Positions 6,697-14,765 of a stretch of DNA of 64,000 bases are shown in pieces. The notes under the pieces are model-generated. The model ran no database searches. It had not been told where the DNA came from and worked only from the letters and a program-made list of their open reading frames with translations. The first letter of the stretch is position 1. Each line of letters begins with the position of its first letter. The DNA is from APNM01 sp040361335 (GTDB lineage Bacteria > Pseudomonadota > Gammaproteobacteria > Nevskiales > Salinisphaeraceae), in contig NZ_APNM01000002.1 of the NCBI RefSeq assembly GCF_040361335.1, positions 238,283-302,282 on the forward strand. Reading direction: 5' to 3'. The position numbers were made by a program, and so were the translations under genes.

Positions 6697-7964
6697 GAAG
6701 CGTCTCCGGGCGTCAGCGCCGCCAGGGGGACCTCCACCTCGGTCCGGGTGCCGCGCGGCAGGCGCGGCAACAGCCGCACTTCGCCGCCGAGCCGGGCCAG
6801 GGTGGCGTGGGACAGGACCAGGCCCAGGCCGAACCCGTCCGGCTTGGTGGTGAAAAAGCCACGGCCGGCGCGTGCGATCTGGTCCGCGTCCAGTCCCGGC
6901 CCCTCGTCCTCGATCGTGACCGTCAGGCGCTTGCCGTCGCTGCGGCAGGTCACCGCGACCCGGCGGCTGCCGTTGGCGTCCGAGGCATCGGCGGCGTTGT
7001 CGAGCAGGCTCCCCAACGCTTGCGCCAGCACCGGGTCGGGTCGTACCGCGGGATCGGCGAAGCCCGGCGCGAAGTCGAGGTCGGCCTCCGCCTCGGGCCG
7101 CAACAGCCGCCAGCGGCGCACGCTGTCCTCCAGGTAGCGGCGCAGGGGGCGGGCCTCGGGTTGGCCGTGACGGCCCGGGTCGGCCGCCGACAGCATCTCG
7201 CGCAGGCGGGTCGTGCAGACGTCGATCTGCTCCTCCAGCAGCCGCAGGTCGTCCTGGACGTCGGTGCCGAGCCCTTCCCGCGCGCGCAACTCGGATACCA
7301 GTACGGCCATGGTCGACAGCGGCGTGTTCAGTTCGTGTGCCGTGCCCGCGGCGAGCAGCCCGGTGGCCACGATCCGTTCGTGCTGGAGGATGCTCTCGCG
7401 CGCCTCCGACAGGGCGCGCTCGCGCCGTCGCAGCAGACCGGCCAGGGCCGTGAGCCCCGCGGTCAGCAGCACGGCGCCGAGCAGGAAATTCGCGCCCATG
7501 CCCCAGACATGCAGCATGAAGAAGCGGTGGTCCACCGGTCCGGTGGCGTGGCCCCAGAACAGGCCGGCATAGAGCAGGGCGCACAGGACCGCCGTGGCCC
7601 AGGCGTGGGCGGCGGGCAGCGCCGCGGCGGCGAGGGCGATGGGCAGCAGGTACAGGGAGGTGAAGGGATTGGCCGGGCCGCCGGACAGGGCCAGCAGCGC
7701 CGTCAGGGCGAGACAATCGAGGGCGAGGTGCAACAGCACCTCGCCGTTGGTGCCGGCGCGCAGCCGCCGCAGGCGCCACCAGACCAGAAGGTTCGCGAGC
7801 AGCAGCCCGCCGGGCACGGCGAACAGGCCGGCCCAGGGCAGATCCGGCGACAGCAGGAGGGCGACCGTGGCCAGCACGGCGACTTGCAGGGCCACGGCCC
7901 CCAGGCGCAGCCAGGCCAGGAGGCGCAGGATCTGAAGCGGGGTCAGGGAGAGGTTCGCGCGCAT
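6693..7964 (-). CDS. regB: RegB/PrrB-type redox sensor histidine kinase
   Basis: The 423-aa membrane kinase starts at ATG 7964 (MRANLSLTPL); an upstream in-frame ATG gives a non-hydrophobic extension. About six membrane segments fill residues 12-178. They contain GGPANPF (95-101), matching the GGxxNPF quinone-binding heptad of RegB. The H-box LLAAGTAHELNTPLSTM places the phosphorylated His at about 210, and the ATP-binding domain follows (DNAADASDANG, EDEGPGLD, GFGLGLVLSHATLARLGG). The redox-active cysteine segment known near the H-box of purple-bacterial RegB was not found. The partner is regA, overlapping by 4 bp. It likely senses the ubiquinone redox state. Confidence 0.88.
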   Translation of the reverse strand: MRANLSLTPLQILRLLAWLRLGAVALQVAVLATVALLLSPDLPWAGLFAVPGGLLLANLLVWWRLRRLRAGTNGEVLLHLALDCLALTALLALSGGPANPFTSLYLLPIALAAAALPAAHAWATAVLCALLYAGLFWGHATGPVDHRFFMLHVWGMGANFLLGAVLLTAGLTALAGLLRRRERALSEARESILQHERIVATGLLAAGTAHELNTPLSTMAVLVSELRAREGLGTDVQDDLRLLEEQIDVCTTRLREMLSAADPGRHGQPEARPLRRYLEDSVRRWRLLRPEAEADLDFAPGFADPAVRPDPVLAQALGSLLDNAADASDANGSRRVAVTCRSDGKRLTVTIEDEGPGLDADQIARAGRGFFTTKPDGFGLGLVLSHATLARLGGEVRLLPRLPRGTRTEVEVPLAALTPGDAS

Positions 7965-8357
7965 GGGGACTCCGGAGCGGGTCCAAGCATAACCCGGCGG
8001 CGGTCCGATCGTCCCCGCCGGCGACAATACGTCGCAGCGGCGAGTCCTTTTACCTAGGAGAAAAGTATTACACGCCTACTCCATTAAATTATTTATTCCT
8101 ACATGAATAACGTCGCTTATAAGAGGGTTTTCATGATGATGCCGGACGAAAACAGCGGCCGTTAATCCTTAATATGTTGAATAAAGAGGGTATTAGGAAA
8201 CGGGCCCGGTATTATTGTAGGAATAGGACTACGTAGAAAGACATATAATTCCTATATATCGAATCGGGTCAAATCGGTTCCGATGGGGGTGGAAGGGCCG
8301 AGGCACTTCCGAGTTTGGAACCCATACCTACCCACTCAGGGAAGCGGAGGAATAATC
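7965..8357 (+). other. AT-rich intergenic island with short inverted repeats
   Basis: Between regB and a secreted protein gene, 8045-8280 is far more AT-rich than its surroundings. TATTCCTACA (8095-8104) and TGTAGGAATA (8216-8225) are exact inverse copies, and a related ATTCCTATAT occurs near 8248. No gene or RNA family was recognised. It probably holds the promoter and binding sites for the gene at 8358, and it may be of foreign origin. Confidence 0.45.
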
Positions 8358-8933
8358 ATGATCCGTAACACACTGACCGCGCTCCTGCTCGTCGGCTTCG
8401 CCGGCGTCGTGAGCGCCCAGGGACCGCAGGACGTCGTCACGGCGCTCAACAACGTCGACGGCGCCGTCAACAATCTCGTCGGCAACCTCCAGGGCACCAG
8501 CGTCTCGCTGCTGTCCGGCGACGCGACCGGCACGGCCAACGGTCTCAACGACAGCCTCACCGGCCTGGCCACCGACCTGTCCGCGAACACGCCGGCGAGC
8601 CCGCTCGGCGATATCGCGGTCCAGGTGGGGGACCAGCTCGTGGCGGCATCGGCGCCGCTGACCACGGCGCTGGACGGCCCGGCCGGCCAGCTCGCCGCGC
8701 TCGGCGCGCCGCTGGCGGAGCCGGCCATCGACGCCATCGAGGGTGTCGAGTTCGAGCTGTCGCTCGAGTTCGTGGCGCCCGGCCTCCCCGGTCTGCCTGG
8801 TGGCGGCGGCGGTCTGCCGCTGCCGTTGCCGGGTCTGGGCGACGGCGGTCTGCCGTCCCTGCCGGGACTCGACGGCCTGCCGGCGCTTCCCGGCCTGGAC
8901 GGCGGCCTGCCGCTGCCGGGCCTGCCGGCCTGA
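8358..8933 (+). CDS. Secreted Gly-Leu-Pro-rich protein, function unknown
   Basis: A 191-aa protein with a clean signal peptide (MIRNTLTALLLVGFAGVVSA, cleavage before QGP). An Asn/Thr/Ser-rich helical middle follows (about 22-130, NNVDGAVNNLVGNLQGTSVS), then a C-terminal low-complexity domain (about 140-191) of GLP, PGL and GLDGLP repeats. GGAGG lies 7 nt before the ATG at 8358, which fixes the start over an earlier in-frame ATG at 8283. The middle region looks like a surface or cell-wall protein and the tail is collagen-like in composition, but no family was recognised. The preceding AT-rich island probably carries its promoter. Confidence 0.7.
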   Translation: MIRNTLTALLLVGFAGVVSAQGPQDVVTALNNVDGAVNNLVGNLQGTSVSLLSGDATGTANGLNDSLTGLATDLSANTPASPLGDIAVQVGDQLVAASAPLTTALDGPAGQLAALGAPLAEPAIDAIEGVEFELSLEFVAPGLPGLPGGGGGLPLPLPGLGDGGLPSLPGLDGLPALPGLDGGLPLPGLPA

Positions 8934-8951
8934 CGAGCCGAGACCGCGGAC

Positions 8952-8978
8952 GCGAGGGGGACTCTCCCTCCCCCTCGC
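8952..8978 (+). terminator. Strong hairpin, possible terminator of the secreted protein gene
   Basis: GCGAGGGGGA and TCCCCCTCGC form a perfect 10-bp stem 18 bp after the stop codon. There is no T run (TTCCG follows), so intrinsic termination is uncertain. Confidence 0.45.
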
Positions 8979-9110
8979 TTCCGTGTCGCCACCGTCGCAA
9001 GGCGGATGTGCGGCGACAAATGTCCTCCCCTGGCCGGGGGAAGGCATTTTTTTGCGTCCGGGCAAAATCCCTTGAAAGCGCCGGGATGTGCGCTGAGCGG
9101 GGGGCGGGTT

Positions 9111-9176
9111 TCGGCCCCTGAGGGTCGCATCCCGCCGCTGACGCGGCGGGAGCCCTGCTCCGCCTCTCGGGCCGAT
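9111..9176. repeat. Nested hairpin element, copy 1
   Basis: An inner stem CCCGCCGC / GCGGCGGG lies within an element whose right end is CTCTCGGGCCGATACCGCCG. It is nearly identical to 9302-9367, and each copy lies on the left of a folE2 tail copy. The outer stem is imperfect here. Confidence 0.75.
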
Positions 9177-9210
9177 ACCGCCGTAGGCGGACACACGAGC
9201 AACCAATCGA

Positions 9211-9276
9211 CTAGCTGTCGAGGTCCTTGTCGCGCTCGATCTGCGCGTACGCCGAATGGTTGTGGATCGACTCGAT
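9211..9276 (-). pseudogene. folE2: Detached copy of the folE2 3' end (tail copy A)
   Basis: The minus strand encodes IESIHNHSAYAQIERDKDLD-Ser-stop, the last 22 codons of folE2, with no gene body attached. It differs from the live tail (9553-9618) mostly at third codon positions. Just before it on the plus strand lies AGCAACCAATCGA, also found before the live tail. Confidence 0.85.
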
Positions 9277-9301
9277 ATCCGCCGAAGGCGAGGAGCGGGT
9301 T

Positions 9302-9367
9302 TCGGCCCGCCGAGGGTCGCATCCCGCCGCTGGCGCGGCGGGAGCCCTGCTCCGCCTCTCGGGCCGA
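9302..9367. repeat. Nested hairpin element, copy 2
   Basis: Outer stem TCGGCCCG / CGGGCCGA (8 bp) encloses inner stem CCCGCCGC / GCGGCGGG. It separates folE2 tail copies A and B. Confidence 0.8.
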
Positions 9368-9404
9368 TACCGCCGCCGGGCGGACAACTTTGAGCGTGTT
9401 ATCG

Positions 9405-9470
9405 ACTAACTGTCTAGGTCCTTGTCGCGCTCAATCTGCGCATAGGCCGAATGGTTGTGGATGGACTCGA
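9405..9470 (-). pseudogene. folE2: Detached copy of the folE2 3' end (tail copy B)
   Basis: The second detached tail encodes the same 21 residues plus stop as copy A. All six nucleotide differences between A and B are synonymous (codons for Ser, Ala, Tyr, Ile, Leu, Ser). A shorter hairpin (CCCCAGC / GCTGGGG, 9496-9512) separates it from the intact gene. Confidence 0.85.
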
Positions 9471-9552
9471 TATCCGCCGAAGGCGAGGAGCGGGGCCCCA
9501 GCGAAGCTGGGGTGCGACCGCCGTAGGCGGACAATTTCGAGCAACCAATCGA

Positions 9553-10380
9553 CTAATTATCGAGGTCTTTGTCTCTCTCGATTTGCGCGTACGCCGAATG
9601 GTTATGGATAGACTCGAAATTCTCGGACTCCACCATGTAATACCGAAACCGAGCATCGTCATTCAGCCGGATGGCGACGTCCCGGACCAGGTCCTCGACG
9701 AACTTGGGGTTCTCGTAGGCGCGCTCGGTGACGACTTTCTCGTCCGGGCGCTTGAGGATGCCGTAGAGCTCGCTCGAGGCCTCCGACTCGGCCAGGTCGA
9801 TCAGTTCCTCCAGCCAGAAGAACTCGTCGGCGCGCACGGTGATGCGCACGTGCGAGCGCTGGTTGTGGGCACCGTAGGCCGAGATCTTCTTGGAGCAGGG
9901 GCAAAGCGTGGTGACGGGCACCTGGACGAACACGAACATGTCGGATTCGTCGCCCTGCTGCTGGCCGCGGAAGCACACCTCGTAGTCCATCAGGCTCTTG
10001 ACGCCGGTGGCCGGCGCCGCCTTCTCCACGAAATAGGTGAAGCGCATCTCGATGTGGCCCTCGTCGGCCTCCAGGCGCTGCGTCATCTCGTGCAGCATGT
10101 CCCGGAACGAGGCCACGGTGATCTCGCGTTCGTGGCTGTTGAGGATTTCCACGAAGCGCGACATGTGCGTGCCCTTGAAGTGATGGGGCAGGTTCACGTA
10201 CATGCTGAACTCGGCGACGGTGTGCTGGTCGCCGCCGGTGCGTTCGCGAATGCGCACCGGGTGCCGGATGTCGCGGATGCCGACCTTGTTGATCGGCAGC
10301 CGGCGCGGATCGGCGCTGCCCTGGACGTCCTCGATCTCCTGGGCGTCCGGGCGCGACAGATCCTTGGATGCAACGGTCAT
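9553..10380 (-). CDS. folE2: GTP cyclohydrolase I type IB (FolE2)
   Basis: The 275-aa enzyme converts GTP to 7,8-dihydroneopterin triphosphate for folate and related pathways. The T-fold family is recognised by DIRHPVRIRER near the N-terminus, LPHHFKGTHMSRFVE, and the active-site segment TTLCPCSKKISAYGAHNQRS with the catalytic Cys. Type IB enzymes can use metals other than zinc and often replace FolE under zinc limitation. No Zur-like operator was seen upstream. AAGGTGAG precedes the ATG. The last codons are AT-richer than the rest of the window, and two further copies of the tail lie downstream. Confidence 0.93.
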   Translation of the reverse strand: MTVASKDLSRPDAQEIEDVQGSADPRRLPINKVGIRDIRHPVRIRERTGGDQHTVAEFSMYVNLPHHFKGTHMSRFVEILNSHEREITVASFRDMLHEMTQRLEADEGHIEMRFTYFVEKAAPATGVKSLMDYEVCFRGQQQGDESDMFVFVQVPVTTLCPCSKKISAYGAHNQRSHVRITVRADEFFWLEELIDLAESEASSELYGILKRPDEKVVTERAYENPKFVEDLVRDVAIRLNDDARFRYYMVESENFESIHNHSAYAQIERDKDLDN

Positions 10381-10606
10381 GGGCTCACCTTAGGTATTCA
10401 GGGCCATTCATGCGGGCGGGGCGGGCGCGTGGTCCCGCAAACCGCCTATTTTACCGCCTGGGCGGGGGCGGGACAAAGCCGCGGTCCGCGACCGCGGCCT
10501 CGTCCCGGTTCCCGGCTGTCGGTTTCGGGGCGGCGGTCCGCTTGCCCGGCGCCCGGCGTCGATCGTTCCGGTGCCGGAAACCGGCGACGGCTCCCGGCCG
10601 GTGTCG

Positions 10607-10948
10607 TCAGCCCGGCGGCCAGGAGAAGCTACGTCCGCCGAGGATGTGCAGATGCAGGTGGAAGACGCTCTGGCCCACGGCCTCGCCGTTGTTCGTGACC
10701 AGGCGGAAGGCGTCGCCGTAGCCTTCGTCCCGGGCGATGTCGGCGGCCTTGAGCATCATGTGACCCAGTACGTCCCGGTCCTCGGCGGTGGCGTCCGCCA
10801 GCCGCGGGATGGGCTTCTTGGGGATCACCAGGATGTGCATCGGCGCCTGGGGATTGATGTCGCGGAACGCCAGGCATCGTTCGTCCTCGTGGACGATGTC
10901 GGCGTCGATCTCGCGGTTTATGATTTTCCCGAAGATGGTATCGGACAT
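10607..10948 (-). CDS. hinT: HIT-family nucleotide hydrolase (HinT-like)
   Basis: The 113-aa cytosolic protein starts MSDTIFGKIINREIDADIVHEDE and ends with the histidine triad FHLHLHILGGR. That is the canonical layout of HinT purine-nucleoside phosphoramidases, which cleave AMP-lysine and adenylated intermediates. An in-frame upstream extension without similarity to the family was excluded. It stands alone between folE2 and the acyl-CoA reductase gene, and no operon partner is evident. Confidence 0.92.
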   Translation of the reverse strand: MSDTIFGKIINREIDADIVHEDERCLAFRDINPQAPMHILVIPKKPIPRLADATAEDRDVLGHMMLKAADIARDEGYGDAFRLVTNNGEAVGQSVFHLHLHILGGRSFSWPPG

Positions 10949-11116
10949 GTCGGGTCGTGTTCCGGTTCGGATGAGGCGTGACAGGTTACCGCAACAGCGG
11001 CGGGGCGCGGCACCGGCGATTCGCATCGCCGCGAGTATGCACATAGAATCCGGCGAAGGGGGAACGGCCAGAGTGCGTATCCTGCAAACCAACCTGCATT
11101 CTGTGAGCTGAACAAT

Positions 11117-13117
11117 ATGAAATATCTCGTCACCGGCGGCACCGGCTTCATCGGCCGGTTCTTGCTAGAGCGTCTGCTCAAGCGGCGCGGCGCCACGGTC
11201 TATGTGCTCATGCGCAAGGCCAGCGCCGACAAGTACGATGCCCTCCTGGAGCGCCTGGGCGCCTCGGAGGAGCGGCTGATCCCGGTCTGGGGCGATGTCA
11301 CCCGCAAGGGCGTGACCGACGCCGCCACGCGCAAGGCGCTGGCCGGCGAGATCGACCATGTCTTCCACCTGGCCGCGGTCTACGACATGGACATGGACGA
11401 CGCCACGGCCGATCGGGTGAACAACGAGGGCACCCGCAACCTGGTGGCGTTCGTCAACGAGCTCGGCGGCAACGTGCGCCTGCATCACGTCTCGTCGGTC
11501 GCCATCGCCGGCGCGGACTACGAGGGCGTGTTCACCGACGACATGTTCGACGAGGGCCAGACGGTCCGCCATCCCTACTACCGCACCAAGTTCGAGTCCG
11601 AGCGCATCGTGCGCGAGGAGGCGCGGGTGCCGTGGCGGGTCTACCGGCCGGGCATGGTCCTGGGCGATTCCGAGACCGGCGAGATGGACAAGATCGACGG
11701 TCCCTACTACTTCTTCAAGACGATCCAGAGGCTGCGCGACCGCCTGCCGAAGTGGGTGCCCCTGCTGGGTATCGAGGGCGGCCGCATGCCGCTGGCGCCG
11801 GTGGACTACGTGGTCGACGCCATGGACCGCATCTCCCACCTGCAGGACAAGAAGTGGGACGGCCGCGCCTATTTCCTGATCCAGCGCGACGCCCCCACCG
11901 CCGGCGAGATGCTCAATACCTTCATGCAGGCGGCCCACGGCCCCAGCTTCGTGCGCAACCTGCCGACCCGCGACCTGCCCCAGGACCTGGAGCTCTCGCT
12001 CAAGCGCCTGGCCGGGCGCGTGCCCATGGCGCGGGTGCTGGAGAAACGCCTGTCCAAGGCGCTGGGCGTGCCGCTGTCGATCCTGGGCTACGTGAACAAC
12101 CGGGCGGAATTCGACGACCGCAACACCCGCGCCGCCCTCAAGGGCAGCCGCGTGCGCTGTCCGCGCCTGGAGGAGTACGCGGAGACCCTGTGGCGGTACT
12201 GGGAACTCCACATGGACTACGACGTGAAGGTCCCCGACCGCCTGTTGCCGCGGGTCAAGGACAAGGTCGTGGTGATCACGGGCGCGTCCTCGGGCATCGG
12301 CTTCATGACCGCGAAGAAGCTGGCCAAGGGCGGCGCCAAGGTCTGCCTGGTGGCCCGCACGCCCGAGAAGCTGGAAGAGACCCGCGAGATCATCGCCAAG
12401 TTCGGCGGCAAGGCTTATACCTATCCCTGTGATCTCAACAACATGGAGGCGATCGACGCCTGTTGCGAGCGGATCCTGGCCGATCACCACCACGTCGATA
12501 TCCTGGTGAACAATGCCGGGCACTCGATCCGCCGGTCGATCTTCGAGTCGCTGCACCGCTTCCACGACTTCGAGCGGACCATGCAGCTCAACTATTTCGG
12601 CGCGGTGCGCATGATCATGGACTTCCTGCCGTCCATGGCGAAGCGCCGGACGGGGCACATCATCAATATCTCCAGCATCGGCTGCCTGACCAATGTGCCG
12701 CGGTTCTCCGCCTACGTGGCCAGCAAGTCGGCGCTGGATGCGTTCTCGCGCTGCATCTCCGGCGAGGTGGCCTCGCGCAACATCGACCTGACCACCATCT
12801 ACATGCCGCTGGTGCGCACGCCGATGATCGCGCCCACCAAGATCTACGACTACGTGCCCACGCTCAGTCCCGAGCAGGCGGCCGACATGGTGGTCTCGGC
12901 GGTCATCGAGAAGCCCAAGCGGATCGCCTCGCCGCTCGGGACCACGGCCCAGGTGAGCTACGCCCTCTGGCCCAAGGTCAACGATTACGTCCTGAACAAG
13001 GCCTTCCACCTGTTCCCGTCCTCGGCCGCCGCCCGCGGCCGCAGGCACCAGGAGGAGCAGAAGCCGACCGTGCGCGGCATCATCATGGCGGCGTTGTTGC
13101 CGGGTCCCTACTGGTAA
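11117..13117 (+). CDS. Bifunctional fatty acyl-CoA reductase (alcohol-forming)
   Basis: The 666-aa protein joins two Rossmann domains. An extended SDR domain (about 1-370) has MKYLVTGGTGFIGRFLLERL, YYRTK and YRPGMVLGDSETGEMDKIDGP. A classical SDR domain (about 375-630) has VVITGASSGIGF, NNAG, ISS and SAYVASKSALDAFSR. Order, length and many blocks match the Marinobacter enzyme Maqu_2507 (661 aa), which reduces fatty acyl-CoA through the aldehyde to the alcohol using NADPH. The alcohol usually feeds wax ester synthesis, but no wax synthase (WS/DGAT) lies in the window. The C-terminus (GIIMAALLPGPYW) also matches that family. Other SDR fusions remain possible. Confidence 0.85.
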   Translation: MKYLVTGGTGFIGRFLLERLLKRRGATVYVLMRKASADKYDALLERLGASEERLIPVWGDVTRKGVTDAATRKALAGEIDHVFHLAAVYDMDMDDATADRVNNEGTRNLVAFVNELGGNVRLHHVSSVAIAGADYEGVFTDDMFDEGQTVRHPYYRTKFESERIVREEARVPWRVYRPGMVLGDSETGEMDKIDGPYYFFKTIQRLRDRLPKWVPLLGIEGGRMPLAPVDYVVDAMDRISHLQDKKWDGRAYFLIQRDAPTAGEMLNTFMQAAHGPSFVRNLPTRDLPQDLELSLKRLAGRVPMARVLEKRLSKALGVPLSILGYVNNRAEFDDRNTRAALKGSRVRCPRLEEYAETLWRYWELHMDYDVKVPDRLLPRVKDKVVVITGASSGIGFMTAKKLAKGGAKVCLVARTPEKLEETREIIAKFGGKAYTYPCDLNNMEAIDACCERILADHHHVDILVNNAGHSIRRSIFESLHRFHDFERTMQLNYFGAVRMIMDFLPSMAKRRTGHIINISSIGCLTNVPRFSAYVASKSALDAFSRCISGEVASRNIDLTTIYMPLVRTPMIAPTKIYDYVPTLSPEQAADMVVSAVIEKPKRIASPLGTTAQVSYALWPKVNDYVLNKAFHLFPSSAAARGRRHQEEQKPTVRGIIMAALLPGPYW

Positions 13118-13210
13118 GCCGGCGCCCCTGTCCCCGGCCGTTCATTTCGATACCATGGGGACAGGGGACCAGACCCGTGCCGCATCGACGACGGGCACGA
13201 GGAGGCAGAG

Positions 13211-13501
13211 ATGAGGCGTCCAACCATGGTCCGCGATACGATCGCGGGTATCGGCGCCGTCGCGGCGACACTGGTTGCCGCGCCCGCCGCCGGCGCTCCG
13301 CCGGCGCTCGATTTCAAGCAAGTCGATATCAACGACGACGGTCGTATCGCGCCGTTCGAGGCACGGCGGGCGGGGTTCTCCGACAGCCGGTTCGAGAGGC
13401 TGGACACCGATGGCGACGGCGTCATCAGCCGTCTCGAATGGCGGGCGGACGTGCGCGTCCCCGCGGACGGCGATCCGTCCGCGGATCCGTCCCGGATCTG
13501 A
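13211..13501 (+). CDS. Small exported EF-hand protein
   Basis: The 96-aa product has an N-terminal signal peptide ending near AAPAAGA, then two EF-hand calcium loops: DINDDGRIAPFEA and DTDGDGVISRLEW. Acidic residues fill the calcium-ligand positions 1, 3, 5 and 12 in the second loop; the first has Asn and ends with Glu. GGAGG lies upstream. It is probably a periplasmic calcium-binding protein of unknown partner. It is convergent with aroG, 7 bp between stops. Confidence 0.75.
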   Translation: MRRPTMVRDTIAGIGAVAATLVAAPAAGAPPALDFKQVDINDDGRIAPFEARRAGFSDSRFERLDTDGDGVISRLEWRADVRVPADGDPSADPSRI

Positions 13502-13508
13502 GCCGGTA

Positions 13509-14585
13509 TCAGGAGGCTTCGGCCGAGGTCAGCTCGCGGCGTTGGGCCACCGCCTCGGCGAAATCCTCCAGCAGCGGCGCGGTGTCTTCCCACGACAGGC
13601 AGGCATCGGTGATGCTCTGGCCGTAGGTCAGCGGCTGGCCGGGGGCCAGCTTCTGGTTGCCCTCGACCAGGTGCGATTCGATCATCACGCCGAAGATGGC
13701 CTCGCTGCCGGCGGCCACCTGGCCGGCGACGTCGCGGCCCACCTCGAGCTGCTTCTTGTGCTGCTTGCGGCTGTTGGCGTGCGACAGGTCGATCATCAAC
13801 CGGCCCGGCAGGCCGGCCTGCTCCAGCAGCGCCACGGCGGCGGCCACCGAATCGCTGTCGTAGTTCGGGCCGTTGCTGCCGCCGCGCAGGATCACGTGGC
13901 TGTCGTCGTTGCCCGCGGTGGTGAAGATGGCCGAGTGGCCGTCCTTGGTCAGCGACAGGAAATGGTGCGGGTGGTGCGCGGCGCCGACCGCGTCCACCGC
14001 GATCTTGATCGAGCCGCCGGTGCCGTTCTTGAAGCCCACGGGGCAGGACAGGCCGGAGGCCAGCTCGCGGTGGCCCTGGCTCTCCGTGGTGCGGGCGCCG
14101 ATCGCGCCCCAGGCGACCAGGTCGGCCAGGTACTGCGGCGTGATCAGGTCCAGGAATTCCACGCCCGCGGGGATGCCCTCGTCGGCGAGGTCCAGCAGCA
14201 GCTTGCGGGCCAGGCGCACGCCCTTGTTGATGTGGAAGGAGTCGTCCAGGTCGGGATCGTTGATCAGGCCCTTCCAGCCGACCGTGGTGCGCGGCTTCTC
14301 GAAGTAGACGCGCATCACCACCAGCAGCCGGTCGGACAGCCGCTCGCGGATATCCGCCAGCTTGCGGGCGTAGTCGCGGGCGGCGTCCACGTCATGGATC
14401 GAGCAGGGCCCCACGACCACCAGCAGCCGGTCGTCGCGACCGTGCAGGATGTCCTGGATCTCGCGGCGCGTGCGGTACACGGTCTCGGCGGCCCGCTCGC
14501 TGATCGGCAGCTCCTCGAGCAGGGCGCTCGGGGCCACCAGTTCCTTGATCCCCTTGATGCGCAGATTGTCGGTTTCGTACATCAT
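13509..14585 (-). CDS. aroG: 3-deoxy-7-phosphoheptulonate (DAHP) synthase, class I
   Basis: The 358-aa enzyme condenses PEP and erythrose-4-phosphate in the first step of aromatic amino acid synthesis. It aligns along its length with E. coli AroG: MMYETDNLRIKGIKEL start, VVGPCSIHD, YFEKPRTTVGWKG, GARTTESQ, HRELASGLS, IDLSHANS and GVMIESHLVEGNQ. The start was set to agree with the AroG N-terminus; the ATG three bases further in is equally possible. The feedback type (Phe, Tyr or Trp) cannot be told by eye. No operon partners. Confidence 0.93.
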   Translation of the reverse strand: MMYETDNLRIKGIKELVAPSALLEELPISERAAETVYRTRREIQDILHGRDDRLLVVVGPCSIHDVDAARDYARKLADIRERLSDRLLVVMRVYFEKPRTTVGWKGLINDPDLDDSFHINKGVRLARKLLLDLADEGIPAGVEFLDLITPQYLADLVAWGAIGARTTESQGHRELASGLSCPVGFKNGTGGSIKIAVDAVGAAHHPHHFLSLTKDGHSAIFTTAGNDDSHVILRGGSNGPNYDSDSVAAAVALLEQAGLPGRLMIDLSHANSRKQHKKQLEVGRDVAGQVAAGSEAIFGVMIESHLVEGNQKLAPGQPLTYGQSITDACLSWEDTAPLLEDFAEAVAQRRELTSAEAS

Positions 14586-14765
14586 TTCCGCCCGTCCCAA
14601 CGGGCCTCGGCAAAAGCGCAATGCTAGCAGAAATGGGTCCGTCCCATCTGCCGCCGGTGCAATGGCGGGCGCAGGCAACCGGTCGTCTACGGCGGGCGTA
14701 GACAGGGGATCGGGATCGGCGGCGCGGGGCGGTCGCCCCCGCGACCGATCGGAGAAGGAGCAAGA

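Noticed and set aside
10381..10440. Zur operator upstream of folE2
   Set aside because: No GTTAT-N-rich palindrome of the Zur type is present in the leader.
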